Part shown: in pieces, positions 51,817-62,302 of the stretch
Numbering within the stretch: the first letter of the stretch is position 1
Layout of the letters: the number at the start of each line of letters is the position of its first letter
Assembly (NCBI RefSeq): GCF_037949795.1
Contig: NZ_CP149932.1
Coordinates: 1,477,001 to 1,541,000 of the forward strand
Reading direction: 5' to 3'
Length of the DNA: 64,000 nucleotides
Source of the DNA: Thioclava sp. GXIMD2076
Lineage (GTDB): Bacteria > Pseudomonadota > Alphaproteobacteria > Rhodobacterales > Rhodobacteraceae
The notes under the pieces: generated by a model
The model's input: the letters and a program-made list of their open reading frames with translations, nothing else
Databases searched by the model: none
Told to the model about the DNA's origin: nothing
Position numbers and translations under genes: made by a program

Positions 51817-52788
51817 TTACTTGCGGGTGGTGGGGTTGCGATAGAGCATCCGGCGCACCGAGCCGGTTTTCGAGCGCATCAGCACCGTCTCGGTCTCGAT
51901 GTAATCGGGGGTGCGCTTCACGCCCTTCATGATCGAGCCATTGGTCACGCCCGTCATCGCCACGATCACATCCGAGGTCACCAGCTCGTCGCGCGCATAG
52001 ATCTTGTCGAGATCGGTAATGCCTGCCTTTGCCGCGCGGCCCTTCTCGTCATCATTGCGGAACAGCAGCTTGCCCCACATCTGGCCGCCCATGCATTTGA
52101 GCGCGGAGGCTGCCAGAACGCCCTCGGGCGCGCCGCCCGAACCCATATACATATCGATACCGGTGGCCTCTGCCTCGGCGCAATGGATGATGCCGGCGAC
52201 ATCGCCATCGGTGATCAGGCGGATCGCGGCGCCGGTCGAGCGGACTTCCTTGATCATGTCCTGATGGCGCTCGCGGTCGAGGATGCACACGGTGATGTCA
52301 CGCGGTGCCACACCTTGGGCCTTGGCGAGCGCGTTCACGCGTTCGGCGGGCGACATATCGAGGGTGACGACGTCTTTCTCGTAGCCCGGACCGATGGCGA
52401 GCTTTTCCATATAGACATCGGGCGCATGCAGCAGCGTGCCGCGCGGTGCCATGGCGATCACGGTCAGCGCATTGGGCATGTCGAGCGCGGTCAGCGTGGT
52501 GCCTTCGAGCGGGTCGAGCGCGATATCCACGGCAGGGCCGGTGCCGGTGCCGACTTCCTCGCCGATATAGAGCATGGGGGCTTCGTCGCGCTCCCCCTCG
52601 CCGATCACGACCACGCCCTGAATGTCGAGCATGTTCAACTGCTCGCGCATGGCGTTCACGGCCGCCTGATCCGCGGCCTTCTCGTCACCGCGCCCGATCA
52701 GATCGGCGCTGGCATGGGCTGCGGCCTCCGATACGCGGGCCAGGCCCAGCGAGAGCATGCGGTCATTGAAATCTACGGGAGTGTTCAT
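51817..52788 (-). CDS. glpX: Class II fructose-1,6-bisphosphatase
   Basis: GlpX dephosphorylates fructose 1,6-bisphosphate in gluconeogenesis (and, in photosynthetic relatives, the Calvin cycle). The 323-residue product has IGRGDEKAADQAAVNAMR, VVIGEGERDEAPMLYIGE, DIALDPLEGTT and MYMGSGGAPEGVLAASALKC, all diagnostic. It is a single gene ending in a strong terminator. With the PfkB-type kinase at 8.7 kb it gives opposing enzymes of the same step in the window, though they are far apart. Confidence 0.96.
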   Translation of the reverse strand: MNTPVDFNDRMLSLGLARVSEAAAHASADLIGRGDEKAADQAAVNAMREQLNMLDIQGVVVIGEGERDEAPMLYIGEEVGTGTGPAVDIALDPLEGTTLTALDMPNALTVIAMAPRGTLLHAPDVYMEKLAIGPGYEKDVVTLDMSPAERVNALAKAQGVAPRDITVCILDRERHQDMIKEVRSTGAAIRLITDGDVAGIIHCAEAEATGIDMYMGSGGAPEGVLAASALKCMGGQMWGKLLFRNDDEKGRAAKAGITDLDKIYARDELVTSDVIVAMTGVTNGSIMKGVKRTPDYIETETVLMRSKTGSVRRMLYRNPTTRK

Positions 52789-52993
52789 GTCTTGTCCTGT
52801 TTAATGCGCTTGCGCGCAGTGCAAATGGGCCAACGCCAAGAAAACCCGTTTGCCAGGGCAGGGCAACCCCCGTGACCGCTAACAGCCTGAAGTTAGTGCT
52901 TTTGGCGGGCGGATTTCTGCGCGCGGAGCGGGGCAGGGGAAGGCATGCTGCGGTGGGCTGTCCCGCAGGCACAGAGCGGGGGACGCGTCATGA

Positions 52994-53020
52994 AGAAGGC
53001 GGGGACTGGCCCCGCCTTCT
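52994..53020 (-). terminator. Hairpin after hom
   Basis: AGAAGGCGGGG and CCCCGCCTTCT form an 11-bp perfect stem around ACTGG, 3 bp beyond the hom stop. The T-run is weak. The rest of the 52789-53022 gap is GC-rich and has no gene that I see. Confidence 0.7.
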
Positions 53021-53022
53021 CC

Positions 53023-54327
53023 TTACACTTCCTCGATACGCAGGGCGACGGGGTCGCCTTGCACCACGCCGGTCTGCGGGAAGCTGGCGATTGCGTGGTC
53101 GATTGCATCAGTGGTCGTCTTATGGGTGACGATCAGCACGGGGGCGGCGCTATCGGCATGGCCATATTGACGCATCCGCGAGATCGAGATGCCCGCATTA
53201 CCGAGCGCCTGTGCCACCTTGGCCAGCGCCCCCGGTTTGTCGGCCAGATTGATGCGCAGGTAATAGGGCGCGGGGGCCGTGGCCGAGGCATGGGTCGCAT
53301 CGCTCAGCTGGGCGGCCGGAATGCCGAAGGTCGGCAGGCGCAAACCGCGCGCGATATCGGAGACATCGCCCATCACGGCGCTGGCGGTCGGGCCCTCGCC
53401 CGCGCCTGCGCCCCTCAGCACGATCTGGCCCACGCTATCGCCTTCGATGACCACCATATTCGTGCCGCCCGAAAGCTGGCCCAAGGCCGAGGTGGCTGGC
53501 ACGAGGCAGGGGGTCATACGCTGCTCGAGGCCACGGCCCGTCATCTGCGCTACGCCCAGCAGCTTGATCTTGTAGCCCATATCGCCCGCACGACGGATAT
53601 CGTCGATCGAGATGCGCCCGATACCTTCGAGGACCACATCATCGAAGGCCACCTTGGTGCCGAAGGCGATGGAGGCCAGAAGCGAGAGCTTGTGACCGGC
53701 ATCGATGCCGCCCACATCGAGATTGGGGTCGGCTTCCAGATAGCCCAGCTGGCGGGCTTCCTCGAATACGGTCGCATAGGGCAGGCCCGCATCCTCCATC
53801 CGCGTCAGGATGTAGTTGCAGGTGCCGTTCATCACGCCCATGACGCGGCGGATCTGGTTGCCGGCCATGCCTTCGGTCAAGGTCTTGATCACGGGGATGC
53901 CACCGGCAACCGCCGCCTCGAAACGGATCACGCGGCCAAGGCTCTCGGCCAGTTCTGCCAGCGCCTGCCCGTGATGGGCCAGCAGCGCCTTATTGGCGGT
54001 GACCACATCCTTGCCGGTTTTCAAAGCGGCTTCGGTCGCGTCCTTCGCGGCACCTTCATGGCCGCCCATCAGCTCGACGAAAACATCAATGTCGTCGCGC
54101 TTGGCGAGGCTGACCGCGTCGGTTTCCCAGGCGTAGCCCGACAGATCGGCATCGCGGTTCTTGGTCCGGTCACGGGCGCAAACGGCGGTGATTTCCACGC
54201 GACGGCCCGTGCGGGCGGCCAGCAGCTCGGCATGGCGCTGGACAATCTTGACGACGCCGATCCCCACTGTGCCAAGGCCGGCAATGCCGAGACGAAGAGC
54301 GGGGCCGGTCGCGGGCTGTGTGGACAT
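53023..54327 (-). CDS. hom: Homoserine dehydrogenase
   Basis: Hom reduces aspartate semialdehyde to homoserine, the branch to threonine and methionine. The 434-residue product has an NAD(P)-binding LRLGIAGLGTVGIGVV, VVTANKALLAHHG, the catalytic FEAAVAGGIPVIKTL and GVMNGTCNYILTRM, and a C-terminal ACT domain (PYYLRINLADKPGALAKVAQALGNAGISI, in pieces) for feedback regulation. The start at 54327 (MSTQPATGPALRLG) is preferred to one four codons upstream. It is a single gene ending in a hairpin. Confidence 0.96.
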   Translation of the reverse strand: MSTQPATGPALRLGIAGLGTVGIGVVKIVQRHAELLAARTGRRVEITAVCARDRTKNRDADLSGYAWETDAVSLAKRDDIDVFVELMGGHEGAAKDATEAALKTGKDVVTANKALLAHHGQALAELAESLGRVIRFEAAVAGGIPVIKTLTEGMAGNQIRRVMGVMNGTCNYILTRMEDAGLPYATVFEEARQLGYLEADPNLDVGGIDAGHKLSLLASIAFGTKVAFDDVVLEGIGRISIDDIRRAGDMGYKIKLLGVAQMTGRGLEQRMTPCLVPATSALGQLSGGTNMVVIEGDSVGQIVLRGAGAGEGPTASAVMGDVSDIARGLRLPTFGIPAAQLSDATHASATAPAPYYLRINLADKPGALAKVAQALGNAGISISRMRQYGHADSAAPVLIVTHKTTTDAIDHAIASFPQTGVVQGDPVALRIEEV

Positions 54328-54448
54328 GAGATACCTCATCGGAATTGGTCAGAGTTGGGGTCTGTTAGCCGGAAAACCCTGTCCGTGCAACGCGCATCGT
54401 CGGCAAGGCACGGCAGAGATTCATCAGGTGGCGACAGCGAGGTGAAGC

Positions 54449-54679
54449 TCAGTTCTCGCCGGTCGGGGCATTGCGCAGCGCCTCGGCCTCGGCCCTGAGC
54501 GCGTCGGCCCGTGCTTCGAGCGCCCGGCTTGCGGTGTAATCGGGCTCGGGCGTGGGGGTGAGAATCTGGTCGAGGGGAAGAAGCTCCGGATAGCCGCCGT
54601 CCATCATCGGCCCTCCGCCACAGGCCGAAAGCGCGGCGCAGAGCAGCGGGATCAGGGCGAGGCAGGGCAGATGTCGCAT
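54449..54679 (-). CDS. Small lipoprotein
   Basis: The 76-residue product starts with a lipoprotein signal (RHLPCLALIPLLCAALSAC; lipobox LSAC at residues 16-19). The mature part is a short Pro/Gly/Met stretch followed by an alpha-helical RALEARADALRAEAEALRNA. Function is unknown, and a coiled-coil anchor is plausible. AAGGAGAATCG lies just before the ATG, supporting the start at 54679; a longer frame extends to 54796 without a signal. It lies between hom and the Tad genes. Confidence 0.82.
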   Translation of the reverse strand: MRHLPCLALIPLLCAALSACGGGPMMDGGYPELLPLDQILTPTPEPDYTASRALEARADALRAEAEALRNAPTGEN

Positions 54680-54761
54680 CGATTCTCCTTCCGACGGGGC
54701 AGGGCCGACCATAGGCAGGGCCGCAGGCCTTGACCAGCCCGATCGGGGTCCATTGACACGA

Positions 54762-55406
54762 TCAGGACGCGTCATCCCAAGTGATGGCGGTGCCACGCCG
54801 ACGGGTCACGATGAAGTTCCCGATAGGTATCCCGTCGGCGCTCTGTTCCATGCCGACATTGAACGTGCTCTGGGTGCCGCCACTGCCCGGCAGGAGAAGC
54901 ACGAGATTGCTGAGATTGAAGGGCGGGCGGTAGCGATAGATCGTCTCGACAATGACCGCTGTATCGCCCGCACCGAGGATCGGAATACGGTCCGCCTGTG
55001 TTTTCAGGGATTTCTTCGTTTGCGGTGTCAGCCCGTCAGGCGAATAGGATTCGTCCACACCGACAAACTTGTCCACCCCGTCGCAGACATTGGTATTGTT
55101 CTTCGCGCCGCATGTGATGAGGGTGACCCGCAGTGAGGTCTGCCCGTCGAAGCTGGACCGCGACGCGAAGTCGAAGACCTTCTTCATCCCCGCGATATAG
55201 GCGGGGCCGATGGCCGAACGCTCGCGCGAGAGGATATCGGCCACATCATAGGACGCGCGGGCGACCTCGCCTTTGGTGCGGAACGCATCGTAGAACTGGA
55301 AGGCCAGAAAGACCCAGACGGTCAGGATCAGATAGCCGAAGACCGCCTCGATCGGGATCGAGCCGTCTTCATTGTGGCGCAAGCGGGAGAGGCGGAGGCG
55401 TATCAT
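54762..55406 (-). CDS. TadE-like pilus-assembly pseudopilin
   Basis: The 214-residue protein has a short basic N-terminus, then a TadE-type segment (NEDGSIPIEAVFGYLILTVWVFLAF) with a GS-x-x-x-E prepilin-like cut site, and a soluble extracytoplasmic part. TadE/TadF pseudopilins belong to Tad (tight adherence) pili, processed by TadV. The start overlaps the stop of the previous gene by 4 bp (ATGA). No Tad ATPase, secretin or TadV is in the window, so it must rely on a locus elsewhere. Confidence 0.8.
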   Translation of the reverse strand: MIRLRLSRLRHNEDGSIPIEAVFGYLILTVWVFLAFQFYDAFRTKGEVARASYDVADILSRERSAIGPAYIAGMKKVFDFASRSSFDGQTSLRVTLITCGAKNNTNVCDGVDKFVGVDESYSPDGLTPQTKKSLKTQADRIPILGAGDTAVIVETIYRYRPPFNLSNLVLLLPGSGGTQSTFNVGMEQSADGIPIGNFIVTRRRGTAITWDDAS

Positions 55407-55981
55407 TGCTGGATCGGTTCGTTGGCAAAGACAGTGATCGATACGAGGTTCATCTCTCCGTCATCATCCTTGGCAAGCATCGCCCATTTCAGAATGCTCG
55501 CGGCAGAGATATTCATCAGCGTGTCTGTCAGCAGGGAAGGCACTTTGAGACAGGCCCGCATCAGCATGATCTGGTTCTCGGTGCCCTGCTGGAGGACGGG
55601 TTTCGCATCTAGTGCCTTGCCGTCGCTATAATCATGACAGATGGCCGTCGTGCTCCAGTCGGGAGCGGTCCATGTGCTCCGGTCGACGGCGACAAGCTCG
55701 ATGGTCAGCTGGTCTGTGCAGTGCTTGATTAGGCCGATATTGCGGCACATATTGCTCTTGATCTTTTCCTGGGAGGGGAAAGTGCTGCCATAGGTCTGCA
55801 GTCGCAGGTTGCGCGCGGTGATCTCGAGACCGCGGTCGAGCATGGTCTGTTTGCTCTGCAGCACAAAGATCTGCACACCCGCAAAGACGAACATCAGGAA
55901 GAAGGGCAGCACGATGGCCGCGGCCACCGTGCTGGCGCCGGATTGGTCGTGGTGGAAACGTCCGAGTAGGCTTCGTCGCAT
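55403..55981 (-). CDS. TadE-like pilus-assembly pseudopilin
   Basis: The 192-residue protein has a basic N-terminus, then the TadE-like DQSGASTVAAAIVLPFFLMFVFAGVQIFVL (in pieces), with a G-A-S-T-V site before the hydrophobic helix, and a soluble domain with several cysteines (NMCRNIGLIKHCTD). It follows TadG by 9 bp and overlaps the next TadE-like gene by 4 bp. All three are one leftward operon. Confidence 0.82.
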   Translation of the reverse strand: MRRSLLGRFHHDQSGASTVAAAIVLPFFLMFVFAGVQIFVLQSKQTMLDRGLEITARNLRLQTYGSTFPSQEKIKSNMCRNIGLIKHCTDQLTIELVAVDRSTWTAPDWSTTAICHDYSDGKALDAKPVLQQGTENQIMLMRACLKVPSLLTDTLMNISAASILKWAMLAKDDDGEMNLVSITVFANEPIQQ

Positions 55982-55990
55982 CGTCTTCCC

Positions 55991-57805
55991 TCAATTCGTC
56001 AGGCGTAGCGAGTTGATCGAGGCAGCGATCTCGGCGAAGGCATCGGTCAGTTCGTCTGAGGTGATGTCATAGTAATAGCCATCGCCCGACGAACAGGATT
56101 TCAATATAGCGGCACCGTTATCGGGGGCATCGACCGCGAGCGTATAGATCAGGATGTCATTGGCTTTCGCGGTGGTGCAGATCGCCTTAAGCGCCGTGTC
56201 CTTTTTGGTGAAGGTGTTGCCATCGGAAAAAACGGCGTAGGTGCCCGGGAAAGATGTGCTGCGTTTGATGGTCTTATAGACTGCATCGAAATAGGTATAG
56301 GCAACGTATTCGTGCCGGAAATTGAGTTTGCCCCAAACCGTCGACCAGTCGATTTGGTAGAGCTTGCCCGTGTCGGAGACATAATTCTTCTGTGTGCCGC
56401 CATAACGGGATGTGGAGGTCGTGTAGAAGCCATTGCTGTCGCGGTAATACCACTTCTTGTTGGTCAGACGATACCATTTGGTGGTGCTGTAGCTATCGTC
56501 GTGCCAGTAGAGCGAGTCCCATTCGCTGGTCGTGGAGCTGTTGGTGGAGCCGGAATCGGCAGGGTTCAGCGAATCCGCGCTTTTGGTCGAGTAGAGTTCG
56601 GAGGGCCCGCTCTGGTATTTCTGTTTGATGCTGAACGACCCGGTATTCTCGCCATCCGTCATCAGGACCATTACCTTGATCGAACGGTCGTCGATATCTG
56701 CCGTGCCATCAAGGTCGTACTCATAGGGGCGGGCGTCGAGGGAGGAGTCCACGTCCCCTTCGCTGATCAGATTGTCGACGACCGGCTGGGCCGCAGGATC
56801 AAGCAGTGCCAGACCCCAGCGCGCACCGATATCGATGGCCGTATCGCCACTGGCCTTCAGGCTGCCGATCTTTTTCTCGATGTCAGTCTGTGAATTGCTG
56901 AAGGGCAGGACCGGGGAGTAGCTTTGCTCGTCACAGTTCGACACCCAGGTGTGATAGGGGAACTGCCATCCGTTATAGTTGTCGGCATTATAGCCGAAGC
57001 GCACATAGTAATCGAGGCTGTCGCCCGACATCGTGCGCTGGATCGCAGTGGTCGGGCTGATGGCGATGGTATCGGTCGGCAGTAGGAAGACATCACCACA
57101 GGTCGTGTCCGTCTGTTCGGTGGACAGGTTGAACTGTGCCGCCAGATCATCGCCCAGAACGACCTGCTGGTTATAGGGGATGACCGAGATCGACAGCCGT
57201 CCATCGGGTGCGTTTTCGGGCTGCACCTTGGTAAACATCTGGTCCACGAATGTATCCGCGCCCTCCTGCAGGGCCGCGAGGCGGGTCACGCCGTCACCGA
57301 CATCGGTCGCCATCGAGCCCGACACGTCGAGCACCAGCGAGACCTCGACATTGCCGATGGCCTCATAGGCCTCGCTGACGATCTTGGTGGAGAGCGTCTT
57401 GATGCCGATCTGCGCGAGTTGTCCCATGAAGCTCGTCGTCATGGTATCGGTCGCCTCGATGCGGACCCTGCGCCATTCCCCGTAGCTACCTTCGGTGACG
57501 GTCACGGTTCGGTCGACATCCTCGAGCCCCGCTTTCTTGAGATAGTCATCCACCACAAGCTCGGGATCGAGTTCCTGGCTTAGCGAGGCGGCTGCAAGGG
57601 AGGCACGGTCAAGGACCGCAAGGATCTGGGTCCGGCGGGCTTCGAAATGCATGAAGTCGAGCGCCACGCCCGAGAGGACCAGCAGCACCGTCAGCAGGAT
57701 GATCGTCAGCGGAAGGATCGCGCCGGTTTCCTCGTCGCGCATCCGCATGGCAGGCCGTAGGCTCCGGCAGGCCATATCGGGCAGGCGGGTGCGGCTATGG
57801 ACCAT
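55991..57805 (-). CDS. TadG-like protein with von Willebrand factor A domain
   Basis: The 604-residue protein has an N-terminal TadG-type segment (DEETGAILPLTIILLTVLLVLSGVALDF, in pieces), which anchors it in the membrane, then a VWA domain with the metal-ion-dependent adhesion site DVSGSM in SLVLDVSGSMATDVG, and SIKVMVLMTDGENTG. The C-terminal part is rich in Ser, Thr, Tyr and Trp. TadG-type proteins are needed for Tad pilus assembly or adhesion in some species. The start at 57805 follows a GGAG site; the frame is open to 57967. It heads the three-gene operon. Confidence 0.85.
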   Translation of the reverse strand: MVHSRTRLPDMACRSLRPAMRMRDEETGAILPLTIILLTVLLVLSGVALDFMHFEARRTQILAVLDRASLAAASLSQELDPELVVDDYLKKAGLEDVDRTVTVTEGSYGEWRRVRIEATDTMTTSFMGQLAQIGIKTLSTKIVSEAYEAIGNVEVSLVLDVSGSMATDVGDGVTRLAALQEGADTFVDQMFTKVQPENAPDGRLSISVIPYNQQVVLGDDLAAQFNLSTEQTDTTCGDVFLLPTDTIAISPTTAIQRTMSGDSLDYYVRFGYNADNYNGWQFPYHTWVSNCDEQSYSPVLPFSNSQTDIEKKIGSLKASGDTAIDIGARWGLALLDPAAQPVVDNLISEGDVDSSLDARPYEYDLDGTADIDDRSIKVMVLMTDGENTGSFSIKQKYQSGPSELYSTKSADSLNPADSGSTNSSTTSEWDSLYWHDDSYSTTKWYRLTNKKWYYRDSNGFYTTSTSRYGGTQKNYVSDTGKLYQIDWSTVWGKLNFRHEYVAYTYFDAVYKTIKRSTSFPGTYAVFSDGNTFTKKDTALKAICTTAKANDILIYTLAVDAPDNGAAILKSCSSGDGYYYDITSDELTDAFAEIAASINSLRLTN

Positions 57806-58141
57806 TGGACGAACTCCGGGCGGGCAGAGGGGGACGTGTAACGAGGCTACTTCTTCATGTCTTCTTAATCTTTTGCATGGGGCAGAATTGGGGCAATTCT
57901 CGGGCAGGAATGGTGTTTGTGTTGAGCATTCAGGGAGGATTGCAGCGAACTGTTCAGATTGGATCAATCACGGTAGGCAAAGCGGCCTGAATCTAGCGCG
58001 TATTTTAGCTATCTCGGCACTTTTTTGATGCTTTGCGGCCAAAACATGTCGGATCGGATCCGGCGGCAGGCCGGAGAATTTTGCGTCAACTTGATCCCGC
58101 ACCCTCTGGACAGGGGCGCGAACTGCGCCGATATACTCCCT
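57806..58141. other. Gap between tadG-like gene and dnaG
   Basis: About 336 bp between the divergent TadG-like gene and dnaG. Stretches around 57880-57960 are AT-richer and may contain promoters for both. The dnaG start at 58142 has no clear Shine-Dalgarno in front of it; TATACT sits at 58132-58137. I see no gene. Confidence 0.5.
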
Positions 58142-60160
58142 ATGAGCTTGCCGCCAGGATTCCTCGACGAACTACGCAACCGCCTCTCGATCTCGCAGGT
58201 GATCGGGCGGAAAGTCATGTGGGATAATCGCAAGTCCAATCAGGCCAAGGGCGATATGTGGGCGCCTTGCCCGTTCCATCAGGAAAAATCCGCGTCTTTC
58301 CATGTGGATGATCGCAAAGGCTACTATTACTGTTTTGGCTGCCATGCCAAAGGTGACGCGCTGACCTTCGTGCGCGAGACCGAGAATGTCGGGTTCATGG
58401 AAGCGGTCGAGATCCTCGCCACCGAGGCGGGGATGCAGATGCCCGCCCGCGATCCGCGGGCGCAGGAGAAATCCGACCGCCGGACCGAGCTTGCCAAGGT
58501 CATGGAAGAGGCGCTGAAATTCTACCGTCTGATGCTCAACACGCAGGCGGGGCAGGGTGCGCGCGACTATCTCGCACGGCGCAAGTTGGGCCCCGAGGCG
58601 CAGGCGCGTTTCGAGATAGGTTTTGCCCCCGATGGCTGGCAGGGCCTGTGGGATACGCTGCGCGCCAAGGGAATCGCCGAAGACCTGATCATCGGTGCGG
58701 GGCTCGCCAAGGCCTCGACCAAGGGAAAGCAGCCCTATGATGTCTTCCGCAACCGCATCATCTATCCGATCCGGGACCCCCGCGGGCGGTGTATCGGCTT
58801 TGGCGGGCGGGCGATGGACCCCAATGATAACGCCAAGTATCTGAATTCGCCCGAGACCGAACTCTTTGACAAGGGCCGCTCGCTCTATAATCACGGGCCC
58901 GCCCGCGAGGCGTGCGGCAAGGGGGCGCAGCTTGTGGTCTGTGAAGGCTATATGGATGTGATCGCGCTCGTGGAGGCGGGGTTTGGTGGCGCGGTAGCGC
59001 CTCTGGGCACCGCTGTCACCGAGACCCAGTTACAGCTTTTGTGGCGTATCCATGACGAGCCGGTCATCGCGCTTGATGGTGATACGGCCGGTATCCGCGC
59101 TGCCCATCGGGTGATCGATCTTGCACTGCCGCTGATGGAGGCGGGCAAGGGGCTGCGCATCGCGATCATGCCCGAAGGACAGGACCCCGACGATCTGATC
59201 AAGGCCAAGGGGCGCGAGGCGATGGCCGAGGTGCTGAAGACCGCGCGTCCGATGATCGAGCTGATGTGGAGCCGTGCCATCGAGGGGCGTGTGTTCGACA
59301 GCCCCGAGCGCAAAGCCGCGCTCGACAAGGAACTGCGCGCGGCAATCTCGCAGATCAAGGATCCCTCGATTCGCGCGCATTATGGTGAGGAAATCCGCCA
59401 GAAGCGCCGCGAACTGTTCGGGCTGGGCCGCGAGCCCGAGCGGGATTTCTCGGGCCGTGGGGCTTACTCACAGAGCTATCAACAGGATTATCAACAAGGC
59501 GGTGGTAATTTCCGCCGTAATTATCCACAGGGCCGCAATGGCGGGCGGGGCGGTTGGGGCAAGCTGCCCGCGCTGCCGCTCGAGCAGACCCGCAACTCCA
59601 TGCTGGCCGTGGCGCAGGATGCGGCGGTGGCCGAAAATCTGCGCGCGGCGATGGTGCTGGCGATCTTTGTTTCGCATCCACGGCTGGTGGCCGAGTTCGA
59701 GGCACAGCTGGAAAATGCACCCTTTGCCAATCCCGATCACGACCGGTTACGCAATCTGATGCTCCGGAATCTGGGGCTTGAGCCGGAAGAATTGACGCGG
59801 CTCTTGCAAAATCAGATGGGGGACTATCTTGAAAATATGATGAGTTTGCCCCATCTCCGTAGCGCGCCGCCCGTGGTGAAGGTTACGGATACGGCGCTTG
59901 CGCGTATGTGTCTGGCCGAAGAACTGGCAAAACTCGACGCCGAACGGGCCGTGCGGGCCGAAGTGGAAGATGCGATGGAAGACTTGGAAGGCGTCGCCGA
60001 TGAAGGGCTGACATGGCGCCTGAGCCAAGCAACGCGACAAAAACAGAAGGCGTCGCGTTCAAAACTGGATGATACGAGTGATATGGGGGAAGACCGCGCA
60101 GCGCTTTCGGCGTATTTGCAATCGGTCATCGATCAAGAGATATGGCGGAAGAAAAAATGA
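58142..60160 (+). CDS. dnaG: DNA primase
   Basis: DnaG makes RNA primers at replication forks. The 672-residue product has an N-terminal zinc-binding domain (CPFH with Cys43 and His46; CFGC with Cys64 and Cys67), the catalytic Toprim core (VVCEGYMDVIAL and ALDGDTAG) and a helicase-interacting C-terminal domain. A Gln/Gly/Asn/Tyr-rich linker spans about residues 440-475. The start at 58142 gives the family N-terminus (MSLPPGFLDELRNRLSISQV, in part); an open frame extends to 58025. No ribosome-binding site is evident, so translation may be leaderless or low. It precedes rpoD, a common arrangement. Confidence 0.95.
   Translation: MSLPPGFLDELRNRLSISQVIGRKVMWDNRKSNQAKGDMWAPCPFHQEKSASFHVDDRKGYYYCFGCHAKGDALTFVRETENVGFMEAVEILATEAGMQMPARDPRAQEKSDRRTELAKVMEEALKFYRLMLNTQAGQGARDYLARRKLGPEAQARFEIGFAPDGWQGLWDTLRAKGIAEDLIIGAGLAKASTKGKQPYDVFRNRIIYPIRDPRGRCIGFGGRAMDPNDNAKYLNSPETELFDKGRSLYNHGPAREACGKGAQLVVCEGYMDVIALVEAGFGGAVAPLGTAVTETQLQLLWRIHDEPVIALDGDTAGIRAAHRVIDLALPLMEAGKGLRIAIMPEGQDPDDLIKAKGREAMAEVLKTARPMIELMWSRAIEGRVFDSPERKAALDKELRAAISQIKDPSIRAHYGEEIRQKRRELFGLGREPERDFSGRGAYSQSYQQDYQQGGGNFRRNYPQGRNGGRGGWGKLPALPLEQTRNSMLAVAQDAAVAENLRAAMVLAIFVSHPRLVAEFEAQLENAPFANPDHDRLRNLMLRNLGLEPEELTRLLQNQMGDYLENMMSLPHLRSAPPVVKVTDTALARMCLAEELAKLDAERAVRAEVEDAMEDLEGVADEGLTWRLSQATRQKQKASRSKLDDTSDMGEDRAALSAYLQSVIDQEIWRKKK
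59476..59529 (+). other. DnaA-box-like cluster inside dnaG
   Basis: Within the DnaG linker-coding stretch three DnaA-box-like sequences occur in 54 bp: CTATCAACA (59476), TTATCAACA (59488) and perfect TTATCCACA (59521-59529). They fall in the codons for the YQQ/Asn-rich linker, so the match could be a codon artefact of a repeated Tyr-Gln motif. DnaA could still bind there. Confidence 0.4.
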
Positions 60161-60189
60161 CGCGGTGATGCAACGCCCTGAATATGATC

Positions 60190-60245
60190 GATTCACCCCC
60201 CTGTGATTCGGTCGAATGATTCGATAATACAGCGGGATATGATTC
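60190..60245. promoter_or_regulatory. Cluster of four GANTC sites upstream of rpoD
   Basis: GATTC occurs at 60190, 60205, 60218 and 60241 within 56 bp in the dnaG-rpoD gap. GANTC is the target of CcrM, the cell-cycle methyltransferase of alphaproteobacteria, and such clusters are known in promoters it regulates. Whether they influence rpoD is inference. Confidence 0.55.
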
Positions 60246-60292
60246 GTACCCGCCCTAGCCGTGCTACAGCCCAAGCCGATCAAGGAGCGCCC

Positions 60293-62299
<2,007 letters not shown>

Positions 62300-62302
62300 C
62301 CT

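Noticed and set aside
58025..58141. 39 extra codons upstream of dnaG
   Set aside because: No homology to primase N-termini; MSLPPGFLDEL is the normal start.
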